From assembly GCF_000003815.2 (NCBI RefSeq), contig NC_049987.1:25211858-25273791 (forward strand): a stretch of 61,934 nucleotides of DNA. The letters run 5' to 3'. Within the stretch, counting starts at the first letter, position 1; each line of letters starts with the position of its first letter. The notes beneath the pieces were generated by a model. It did no database searches and had not been told where the DNA came from. It worked only from the letters and a program-made list of their open reading frames with translations. Shown here piece by piece: positions 32,213-43,800 of the stretch. The position numbers and the translations under genes were made by a program. Source of the stretch: Branchiostoma floridae (taxonomy: Eukaryota; Chordata; Leptocardii; Amphioxiformes; Branchiostomatidae).

Positions 32213-33344
32213 TTAATACAGTTAGTGCAGGCTACTATGTACATACCGCTCGTCGCGTCGGTGTCGGTTCTGGTGCTTTGTTCTTTTCTTCTCTCTCTCT
32301 CTACCTCCATGTTATACTCATGGTGATGTAGCACTTGACCAACATGAAAGTCTCACACCGGAGTTTATGAAGTAAACATTGTACAATACATGTATATTAA
32401 AGGTTCCTACTGCTTAGAAGATTATGCCCGGCACGTAATAAATCTTCAGAAATATTTAGTGGGGGATTGAGTACTTGCATGACATGACATTTTGTAATAC
32501 GTATGGTCGCCTGTAGTTGTTTACAAAGTTTTAACCCAGTTCACGGTTAAGATTGTGCATACACAGAAATATTCATTGTGAGTAATGTGGAAGTTGAAAG
32601 CTAAGACAAAATCCTACAAATGATTTGGGTAATTATACGGGCCTGTATCTACAATTGAGTATGTAGCATGAGTAACGATGTACTGCAATTAGTTTCGTAT
32701 TTTAGAAACAGGTTAAATAACACTATAGAAATAGATAACAATCTACGTAATCTCATGAACACATCATATTTTCCTTTTATTATATTATCATGTATTTATT
32801 GTACCGTCTGTACACTGTCATGTGAATGTTAATAAAGGTTAAAAAATAAGAAGGATAAAACATATACATAGATGACCTAGCATTACACCATTTCATGCTC
32901 GCCATCATTCAATAGCCGCATGGTCTGCTTTTTTTTAAAAGCATTTCTTGTTTAGGGAGGTAATGATTGTCAAACACACAAGTGGGAGGATTCATCGTAT
33001 AGAAAGCGTACGGCATCACATAGCGCCGTCGAAACACAAAACAACCCCTGACCGATTCTAATGCCTGCTATTTCATTACCAATCACACAAGCTTGCGGGT
33101 TCGTAGGATCCTCTTATGTGCAAACCCAATCGTCAAGGCAACCGACTAATAAGAACTGCATGATTTAGTTAAAATCAGAGAAGCCACAGCACATCATGTG
33201 GAACATGAGGCGCACCACAGCCCGATTCATTACAGAAGGAGATTCTTGTTCACAGCAACGTCTGTTTCCTTGAGACATCTTCATCTCACATGCCACATTG
33301 TACTGTGAAAGTTTAGGTACACACTGAAAATGAAAGCTTGAGCA
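32213..33344. other. Non-coding region
   Basis: Nothing assignable beyond a possible retroelement tail near 32780-32850 (TTAATAAAGGTTAAAAAATA). Confidence 0.4.
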
Positions 33345-33444
33345 NNNNNNNNNNNNNNNNNNNNNNNNNNNNNNNNNNNNNNNNNNNNNNNNNNNNNNNN
33401 NNNNNNNNNNNNNNNNNNNNNNNNNNNNNNNNNNNNNNNNNNNN
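33345..33444. other. Assembly gap
   Basis: 100 N. Confidence 1.
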
Positions 33445-33532
33445 ATCCTGATATCCGAGCAGAACGAACACAAACAATGATTGTCCAACCGCATGCAATG
33501 AATACCCTTCTATAAACCTATACTTCCATCCC

Positions 33533-33695
33533 CCCTAACTCCCTTCCTCCCTAAATCCCTCCCTAACTGCCTTCCTCCCTAACTCCCACCCTAACTCCCT
33601 CCCTAACTCCCTTCCTCCCTAACTCCCTCCCTAACTCCCTTCCTCCCTAACTCCCTCCCCCCTAACTCCCTTCCTCCCTAACTTCCTCCCTAATT
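33533..33695. repeat. Pyrimidine-rich minisatellite (CCCTAACTCCCTTCCT)n
   Basis: Irregular units of CCCTAACTCCCTCCCTAACT lie on the plus strand. CCCTAA resembles the telomere unit, but spacing is irregular, so it is not a true telomere array. Confidence 0.85.
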
Positions 33696-33779
33696 TGCAA
33701 ATTGGCAAATTTACTCCTCTGCCGACTAAACTTCTTCCCAAGCTTATGATACTGTCTTATGCCACCAATGATCTGCTTT

Positions 33780-36700
33780 AATATATCTTGAAAATAGCAA
33801 ATCGATCAGCGCCTCTCATCAAAAATAACCATTAACGCCGGTGGAAGGCTGTAAAGGAGGCTGGGAGCAGCAGACAAATCCAATCAACACGGAGCTTTGA
33901 AGTCCCTACCTACTGTATTAGCTGGGCTTGTTGCTGACATGTACGTTTCAGATATGCTTGTTCATGAAATGTTCTTTTCTGAGATATTATACTTTAAGAT
34001 TCACCCATCTTTCATTGTAAAACGTCATCAGGGACATGTCGACAATAAACAAGTACAAGTATTAATGTAATCCACATACCAAGAAGCAGTATATCTGGTC
34101 TGAAACTGTTGTTGTCGAAAGGACACGCCCAAGATGATGATGATGACTGGTTTATTCAAACACATATAATATACATGGCCCAGATAGCAGCCCTAAGGCT
34201 GAATTGATAGGCACATTTACATTTACAATTGCAATAAAATACATATTGTCATCATTAAAACAGGCATTCTACCGACTAACACCAAACACTAAAACTAACA
34301 CTAAAGCCATTTTGTTAATGAAAAAAGCTACCTCGAGCTCAGAACTGAAGGCGGAAGCTATTGTTTCTGGGGAAATCAATAAAGATTAACTAAAATTCAG
34401 ATATCCCTACTCACGCGCGACCTCTGCAGCGGTTCCACCCGACCTGCTAGGACAAGACGTTACCGCTTCCTGAAGATGCGACTAAAGACGTTACCGCTTC
34501 CTGAAGATGCGAGTTCCAGGTGGCGGCGGCTTTCTCGGTGTGTTTACTGGACTGTGATCTGATCGCTTGTCATCAGGCAGAATGCAGTGTGTATATATAT
34601 TCATGTATGATATAATAAATATGTGATATCAAAGGTTTAGTATGCTGACTGTATGTTATTAAGCTAATGCTTTGATGTGATTGGTCAATTCAGATTTGAG
34701 AGTCGGCACGAACCATTCCTTCGGGGGAGGGTAGACACTGAATTAGACTTAAAACAGCATAGAAAACGTAAACAAAACAACAGACGTTTCATTCAGATGT
34801 ATGGAAAATGAACATAACCCAGTCTTAACATGTCATGCACCATTCTTAATGCTAAACAATCAAATTTGAATCCTTTTTGAATAATTTATAAATTGAATAC
34901 ATCGTTCTCCATCCATGTTTGCTTGAGCTCCTCATTTACCTTCATATGAAAAGTCAAGAAGGGCCCAATGGTATCCCATGGGCATTGCGCTTCTCGCGTT
35001 TCCTTTGGTAACAACAGAAATAAGTCAAATTTAGTCACTTATTTGGATTCATTAATGAATTGACGACTAAATAGGACTTGTGGACGAGTTTGAATTAGAA
35101 GCTGGGCTCAAAAAAGGTGAAAAACATTGCTTGACCATCATGGTTACCTTAAACTGTTCGATATCAGAATGTTGCACATATTTTACAGCTTTTAATCGTA
35201 TGTTTTATCTTGAGCATCGACGCTGGGTTCCAAACTGGTTATGTTTTCAGCCAAACGCACCTACCCTCTTGATAAGTGAGCCAGGTTCTCAATTCTATTA
35301 ATAGTGCAGATGTTTGGCGAATATGGACAAAGTTAATATGCCATCCGACGTTTCCCATGTACGGAGATTTACTTCACCATCGGAAATGGTTTATTCACCC
35401 CTCATTACACCATTCCGCAAGCGGGATCACCCCCCCCACACACACACACCCACAGAGGAAATACTGTCATGAAAGTGCATCCTCGAAAGTTCATGCCTCG
35501 CCTAAATGCTATTTGGAAGAATGAAAATACAAAATACCCCGACTTGGACTGTTGTTGCCCTCCCGGCTTGGTGCGACTTGTCAGGTTTCTGCACAGCAAA
35601 GATACACGCTCTGCGTCAGGCGAGGTCCGAACACAATGTGAAATATGAAGAAATTAGAAACCAAAGATGAAAGAAAACCGTGGGGGACAAACAGCGTAAG
35701 TTTCCAGACAAATCAGATACACACGTAATCGGTTTCTTTGTTTGTTTGTTACATATGGAAAGAGAGGTATCGAAAACAATTTTTAAAGACATTCTACCTT
35801 TTTGATCATGTTTGGAACCTCATCACTTATATTGAATTCATCTATATGCACCAATAGGGGAAAACAATTGCCTTTTTTATTAGTCTAAACTTTTCCGTGT
35901 TCGCCACACAACATGTAGACAGTAAACACACATTTTAGGTTAACGCATACTTTTTAAGATTATCTACAATAGACTTTCAGAATGATACGCTATTATATCC
36001 TATACTAGTATATACTATACTATTATATACTATACCATTATCAACTATTATTAACTATTATATACTATTATATACTATTATATACTATATTATGATATAC
36101 TATACTATTATGTACTTTACTATTATAAACTATTATATACTATTACATACTATACTTTTATATCATATTATATCATATCATATTATATTATATTATATTA
36201 TATTATATTATATTATATTATATTATATTATATTATATTATATTATATTATATTATATTATATTATATTAATTTATATTATATTATGTTATATTATATTA
36301 TATTATATTATATTATATTATATTATATTATATTATATTATATTATATTATATTATATTACTGCTGTTGATCTCTCGGCATGGTGCGACTTGTCAGACTT
36401 AACTGGAAGGCAAAAAATACACGCCCTACGTTAGGTTGGGTCCGAAACACGATGTAAAAAAATGAAGAAATTACAAACCAAAGATTAAAGAAAATCATAT
36501 TGAGCGCACGTTTTCCAGTCGCGACAAATCATACAGACACGTAATAATTTTCTTTGTTTGTTTGTTACATATTGAAAATAATGTGTTGAAACCAACCTTT
36601 AAAGACATTCTACCTTTTTGATCATGTTTTATCTAATATGAGCTAAGAAATATTCAAGCGATTGTGCAAAAGTATTTTTAAGATTTTAAACAAAAAGTTA

Positions 36701-38300
36701 ACAAATGTACAACGTACTGTTCACATAAATGTTCATTTTCTTTTCAAACCTCTGCCAGTTCTGTGAATTCCTTTTGCTATATTACATCCAATACCGTAAT
36801 ACCGCCACCAATCATAATACAGGCAAATGTATAAGCGATGAATCTAAGGAGATCTAACGTTTACTTGCGCAAACATTGCGTGGTTTGCACACTTCAGACA
36901 CCCATGTGTTCAACACATTTTCAAAAAGGCTTCGCTAATGATGCATTAGACGACAACAAAATCTAATGTTTTCAGTTACTTATCGGGACAGGCGAGCGCG
37001 TCGTGAGAAGAACATACTGTCACGTGATAATTATCACATGTACTATCGGCACAAGGCGAGCATAATTTAGTAGCAATCTTAAATTTCTGTTGGTGACCTA
37101 CAACTCTTAACAAGTGTGATCTATTGGCAAGAACTGTTGTATAATATGCCGGACCTTAGGCTGAATGGGCAAAATTAATTCTAATTCCCGTCATTTTTAT
37201 TTCTACGCCAGCAATAAAGTAAAAGAGCAGAACAGCAGAGGATGTATCAAGGTACACAACGGCATGTTAATTGTGCCGTGCTTCTTCCTGGCGCAGTTAC
37301 GCGGTGTGTTACGATAGCGATATTACGACTTTAGCAGCACAAGAGAGACAAAAATGATACACAGCAGAAGAGACATGCGAATCTACTATTATAACTCACA
37401 TTCAGCCCAACCGCAAATGCATCATAAGCGCCGCACCTTCATCCCCAATGTGGCTTTGATGGCCAGTGTTCAAAATTAGATAATTAGTATGTATAGAACG
37501 GACTTATCTTCACGCTACCCGACATCTTTCTCACTGCAGTTTCTCCTCAGTAAGACAGCCGGAGCCGCAGAGTTCCCGTTTACAACTTTTATTCAGTCTG
37601 TCATACAGACAGGTTTCACCAATGTGGCTTCTTCAGTGGTCCAGACTCAAATGAGCAGAGTTCACAAGCTTTGTAGAACAGCAAGAAAATCTAGAGTTGT
37701 TTCAGGCTTGTTACAAAGGAAATTCCATTATTAAATACCAGCAGTTTTTGCATTGTGTTTTTTTTGTCCCTTTACAACTGGAAAATGTATAAACATAGGA
37801 GTTAACGTTAATACCTTGATAAGTCTGCCGACGTAAGGTGACATTTGCTTTTATCTGAGCGAATGACGTGGCATAAGGTGGTAAGAATGGAATTTTGTTT
37901 TTCTGCAAGCGACAGACTAATTTTCTGGGAAAAGAAGTTAATCTGGACAGGGAGGGAGAAACATCAAAACGTTTCTACGTGAGAACTCGTAATGTAGTCA
38001 TTTAATCCCCGTGTTTTTCTGGGGACATTGCAAACCCTTCCTGCCATTTTAGGTAAACATGTAAAGTGAACTGCAAAAAGCAATATAACGTTAACTCTGT
38101 ATGTTGTTGTAACTTACATTCGGTTCAACTGCAACAACATTACACGCAGGGGTGACTAGCGTTTGCTTTTCAAACTTTAAATTCAGTCATGTGATCAACA
38201 TACTATTATTAGACTTTCTCAATAACCGTGATTGACAGGTGTCACGAACGGCAAGGCATGGCGATAGTCATATTACATGTACTACGTTTAAGAAGGTTAG
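33780..38300. repeat. Duplicated block X1 (direct copy of 58930-61934)
   Basis: Long matches include GGGAGCAGCAGACAAATC (33867/59009), GACGTTACCGCTTCCTGAAG (34459/59418), CGGCACGAACCATTCCTTCG (34704/59684), CGCAAGCGGGATCACCCCC (35415/60404) and GACGTGGCATAAGGTGG-like sequence (37865/61517). X1 has an extra copy of its 35560-35810 segment at 36370-36630 and the AT array. X1 holds no coding exon that I can support. Confidence 0.85.
36000..36360. repeat. AT microsatellite (ATATT)n and related
   Basis: Irregular TATACTATTA motifs (36000-36165) pass into a clean TATTA pentamer array (36166-36360). The second copy of this block (near 60960) has no such array. Confidence 0.9.
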
Positions 38301-38575
38301 ACGACCTTGTAAACAATTATCAGATGCAATTCAATCTCCACAACAGGATAAAAAAATTGGGAATTTCCGTGTTTGTTCCAGTTGTGGAGATCGACTTGTA
38401 TTTGATCTACTCGTATAACAGTGCTGTCGTTCTTGCTTATATAAGTTGAAGAAGAGTTCGACGAACTAATATATTCGCCTAGTAATTTGCCTTACTACAA
38501 TGAAAATTATGTACAGAAGGCTGTTATTAGTATGATTCGTATTAATTCATTATGTCCTCTTTCCAAATCATATAC

Positions 38576-38699
38576 TCTCCAAGCAGAAGCTCGGCTCAGG
38601 ACGCGCTGATTTGAATAAAACGGTACAAAATCGTGAGAACGTTCGACAATAATGCTTAAAACATATCATAACTACTGAAGTCGAACCTCTGCTTGGAGA
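38576..38699. mobile_element. 124-bp MITE with TCTCCAAGCAGA ends
   Basis: The left end TCTCCAAGCAGAAGCTCGG and the reversed right end TCTCCAAGCAGAGGTTCGA are inverted repeats, of the same family as 47141-47314. Confidence 0.65.
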
Positions 38700-41600
38700 T
38701 TAGAAATCACATGTAGTGCAATGTATATAAACTTAAGAAATAAGAATAGAAAATGCACAACAAACTTTCATCACGAACACATTTTTATTAACGTCTACGG
38801 CCTTTTTACACACTCAGATCCCTCGTTAACCTTTTCTGTATCTGTAAAGCATTTTGTACATCAGACGAGTCACATACTTCTTATCCAAATCTTATCTTCT
38901 TCAGGTATCTGCTCAACATCAGATCAGATTCAAACCCATCTCAGTTGCTATGTGGTTAAAACCCAGTACTACAAGCATGCATTCCTAACGTGCTTTTACC
39001 AGAGGATTTTTCCTTCTACATACAGGATTTTCCTTTAACCCTATCTAGACCAGGCTTTTTTGGGATTCCTGGAACCAAGGGGGGGTTCTTTTGACCACCC
39101 CCCCCTTCGTAATTTCAAAACGGCTTGGGTTACGATCACCAAATTTTGAGGGAATGATGTACTAGTAAAGTTTTATATTTCCTGTATTTTTGGTATCGTT
39201 ATGACGTAATATGACGTAGTTATGACGTCATAATGTCATATATTGGGCTAAAATCGTCAAAATATAACATTTCCACTATACATAAATGTATTGAACAAAA
39301 TGATGACTATAAAGCTTATCTTATTAGTGTCTCAGTCTGCCAAGACTTTTGTTGCCAATGACGACGACACTGACGTCTATATGACGTCAGAAAATGACGT
39401 AATTTGTCCGCCATCTTGTATCGACTTTTTCCACATATAACCCCAAAACCCAATAGAAATGGACTGAAAATGATCAAATGATTGTGTTTTGTAAGAAAAT
39501 AAAAGATTTTGACGGTATTTTAGCAAAAAATACATGTATTTATCGTTGAAATGACATTGTCCGCCATCTTGGATTTTGACCCATGACGTCATCAAATTAG
39601 CATAAATTATGAATATTTGATTCGAAATGTGACTTGAAATTACACAGGATGTTAATGATATTAATAAACAAGTTTGATCTAGCAATAAAACCATGAAATC
39701 GCATAATTCAAACTGAAATTAGTAAATTTTGGAAAATATGCCTGTCAGAAACCCGTTGCCATGTCAACACGAAAAATCACAAACTAAAATTTTTTTCAAA
39801 GAATTGTTGCCAACAATATTTTAGGAAAAGTCACAAAGTTTCGTAGTCCTAGCACACGTCGTTCGCCAGTTATACGACGTCAAAGTTGGCGCAGGCACTT
39901 TTAGCCCCCCCTGGTCTAGATAGGGTTAAGAAGCCGCTTCTTGGGCCTCATACATAAGTCAAATCACTCAGTGCTCCTGCAGAAGTTTGTACTGTAAAAT
40001 GTAAACGTTAAATGTTATAGAATCTGACATCTAGTTTTGATTTTTCCTTCTTTTTAGAACACTATTTCTTGGAATACATTTACAGATAATATTTTTCAAA
40101 TTCTCATGTAGATCTAAAAGACTAAAACTAAAACAAGGCTTATCATTAAAGCTCATTACTATGAACCATACAATAATCGTATAGACTGAATCATTACACG
40201 TTTCTGGAACAATTGTACAAAGCACATTTAGGTTTCATGTATCTTGGTCAATGGTCAATACGTCATAACTCTTACTCAGGCAAAATTAGTAACTCGCATG
40301 TTTAGTGACGTCTTTCAGTTCTGACCTACTACACTATTTAGGTACCATGTAGCAGATATGGCGTTTTCTTTGTTCAACACCAAAATCACATTGTTGGAGG
40401 CAAGAACGTGGCCACCCTGAATCATGGGTACTGGTTACAAAATTGTTTCTACGCTCATCGATGTTAAGACAAAATAACTTTCCCATTCCTCAATAACTTG
40501 AGCTGTTAGGGTGGGGGTCGTGTAAGGGTTATGGTTAGCCTCCACTTCGCGACCTGAGATGGTTAGTTCACTCAGACGTCTGCTTGGCAATTACCCGGCC
40601 ACACAGGTGTGACGCATTTTTCTCCCATAATGTATAACGGAAACCCCCAAGCAGTGTTAGGACAAATACTTGGCAGGAGCGAAATTTGGCCTGACACCGG
40701 GCAGCATTTGATCACCCGCTTCTGTCTCTGCCTTCTTCAGACTACGTCATGTTAATAAATTACACAATTAATTAATTCTACCCAAAAAAAGCTGCATAGT
40801 CATCTAAGCATTACTTTCACTTACTAAAGTAAGCGTAACGGCCATACAAAAATCAGAATGCTCTACCACCCCCTTCTAAAGAGTTACTAAGGGTTGACTT
40901 ACATAGTACTGCAATATGTTGTATTGCTTCATTGCTCATCAGGTGGATCGTCATCCACAAGTGAATCCCTTGAGTGGGTATCCATATACAAATGCCATGT
41001 ACCCATAAGAAAGATAGTCATGAATTATACAATCAAAATTCTACAATAATCACATTCACAAAAGTGCTTCTTTTTGACAGCGACCATCGAAACATTATCC
41101 AGGGCACCACCCTCCGTAGTAACCGCTGGCTCATGCACTGGTCCTGGTTTTTCGGTGGCAGTTAGTACAAAGATACGCACAGTTAAATGCAAACTATCAG
41201 TCTATTTCTTTACGTCAAGGAAGATAATGGCTCATGATGATTGAGTACAAAGATGTGCACAATTAAAAGCAAATTATTAATCTATTTTTACAATTGATGA
41301 GGAAATTCTATAAATAAGTCAAGTGTTGTCCATAATAGAATATTTATAGAGATATAATTTAGCGCCCGGGGGGGGGGGGGGGGCTAATCTTCCAGGGTTC
41401 ATACAAATACATATACAAAATACACAACACTGTTATGCAGATGAAACAATTCCAAGGTAATCAATACTAACGTATTACACATCAAAAGTCTAAAATCATT
41501 CACCTTTCTCTATCATGATTACCCTACCCATAAATTGTATGACATTAGCATCCAAAGTCTTGATATCAGTCGACAGGTCATTACAAAGAATCGCAACCCT

Positions 41601-43250
41601 GTATACGACTTTTTCTCCTCTTAATTTTTGCATTTTGTTTTAGGCAGCCAAGAATTATACAATGACAATCTTGTTAAGAATGTATGACGTTCATGCATCG
41701 ATGAAGATTAGAAATCCATGTTATCAGACACGCTTGGTAGATAGTCGACGTATGGGGTAAATGATTGTTTAAGTTACGCCCAACGTCAGCGACACTGATG
41801 AAAGGCATTGATGCTATCTGAAACGTCTGATCGTTTCCGAAATCATTTCCAGCTGCTTCAGTAACTGACTGCTCTTTTTGCGTATTACCTGTAATTGGCT
41901 TACGGCGTTCGTGAACTGGTACAAAGTGTTCAATAGTGACCTTTGGCTCACCTGTGACACCGATTCTAAGGAATAGTTTTTAAAGAACTTACACTTAGTT
42001 CGACTCTTACATCTTACCAGTAACAGGGCAAAATCAGATTACATCCCTGTGATATGTACATCATTCCATAGCGATCCTGCAGGCTCCATTTGCAAGACCT
42101 AATGAAGAATTTTGCTGTATGCCCTCTATTCATTGACACACTTAGATTCCTCGCCCAACTTATACAAAAGCACATCAGGCTATTCAACATAGTCCTGTTT
42201 GCCGCTCTTTGCCCACTCTGATTAATTATGTACTTAACATGATTATTCAAAAGTGCAATAAAGTTGTTAATCACTTACTTACTTTGCTATTTTAGACTTT
42301 ACTTGTTGTCTTAATGTCTCAGCAATTCTATAGTTTTTGCTGTATTAATTATGCTGAATGTGATGTGATCATGAATGTGACAATTTATATATAACGGTGC
42401 ACAGTAGGTAATGACTGAAGGAACGAAGGCTTGGATAACGAGTTTTCGGACAGCATCTGACAAATGACAAGCAAAGTGCCTGGCACTTATCAGCTATATT
42501 CTAGTTTTGCAGTTAGATGTTTGATATGTAGATTCAGAGATAGAGTTATAGATCACTATGGAAACCCAACGTTCTGCTGGCGACACCTGTTCAACAATGT
42601 CACAACCACTTGACAAGTCCAGGGTGGTGTTAGGAAAGCGAGTCAACTTGCGAGCTGTTCACAATGCATTTCGTCTTTAGCACATTCATAATTAGACGAT
42701 CAGACCGAAACCAGGACAAGTATTACAAGGTCAAGTTGCAAAGCATCCAAGTTTTGATTGAACTCGCGAGAGTTTTGAAAAAAAAATGCTATTTTAGCTT
42801 ATTGTTATAATCCAGATTTCATGTTTAACTGGTCAGGCTTACTTAACTGCCGATGCCCGGAGAGTCGCTGTACAGTAGCGATGAGAGTTTCACCTGTCGT
42901 CTAAGGACGTCCTGGAAAAAAGGAACAGAATTAGCAAGAATGTGATGTGAAATTATGTTATAGTATGGTTTATTTCTTCTTCATCACTTTACACGGTACA
43001 GAATGGCAGGGCCATGGCCCTGAATTGCACTGTCGCGTTACATTTATTAACACATGTGTTTTTGCCCTGGTTTTGACAAGAGCAATAACGATCTAACGTG
43101 CTTAGGTTTGTCTGACTTCGTACTTTATGCATACGTAAATAAAAATCTCTGTTTCATATAATCGAAATGACATATTTTACAGTTTAAAGACCTGAAGCTG
43201 TTGTTACAGGAAGGAGGTACTGATAGTGGTGACTCTGTCAGGAGCTGTAC
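38700..43250. repeat. 3' flank of gene C (paralogous to 11041-16240)
   Basis: It carries the same order of unique matches as the gene B flank, with the piggyBac-like MITE added at 39039-39925 and a G-homopolymer at 41366-41383. No coding exon is supported. The only minus-strand AATAAA near the last exon is at 42968-42973. Confidence 0.85.
39039..39925. mobile_element. piggyBac-like MITE flanked by TTAA
   Basis: Perfect 16-bp terminal inverted repeats CCCTATCTAGACCAGG are bounded by TTAA on both sides (39035-39038, 39926-39929). The paralogous flank near 11370 has one TTAA and no insert (CCTTTAACAAGCCGC). TTAA duplication with CCC termini is the piggyBac hallmark. No transposase frame is present. 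Confidence 0.85.
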
Positions 43251-43254
43251 TTAC

Positions 43255-43355
43255 CATTGGTTACGCCAGGAGGCGCTGCCGTGGACAGGTAGATGCCCCA
43301 TGGGCCAACCAGGCCATCCACCAGCACAGTCTTGGTCAGGTCGGACTTGGACAGC
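43255..43355 (-). CDS. Gene C exon 8: last propeller exon found
   Basis: 101 nt, phase 2 to phase 1. It encodes LSKSDLTKTVLVDG and then YLSTAAPPGVTN, which closes the sixth propeller unit. The donor is GTAAGT. Without splicing, the frame ends after GKYSS. Confidence 0.75.
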
Positions 43356-43769
43356 CTGGAGGTGTGGAACATATTGTTGTGTCTTGAAATGTATGCAAAT
43401 GCGTATAATCAAAATAAGAGTAAAAATAGAGCTTAAAAACCTAAGATATATATATTCTTATACAAATTCTGATTTGCATATATGCATATATTTGCAGAGT
43501 ATAAGTTAATATAGAATAAATACGTAACGGTAGTTCGCCTTTATCCGTGGGGTAACCTATATCCGTTGTTCTAAGGGCATTTTGGGATATTTACTTGGCA
43601 GATAGTGGTTTCAAACTGTAACATTTGAAAATATTGGAATTTGAAACTGTCGTCCGTTGACTTGATATCCCTAAATACCCTGATCTTTTTAAACAACGGA
43701 TATGGGTTACCCCGCGGATAAAAGTAGCGTTACATACATACATACATATTACATAGATTATAAGATGAA

Positions 43770-43800
<31 letters not shown>

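Noticed and set aside
33533-33695. Interstitial telomere repeat (CCCTAA)
   Set aside because: Units are mixed with CTCCCTTCCT and irregularly spaced; the TTAGGG-like motifs at 45655-45725 and 11928-11945 are likewise few and degenerate.
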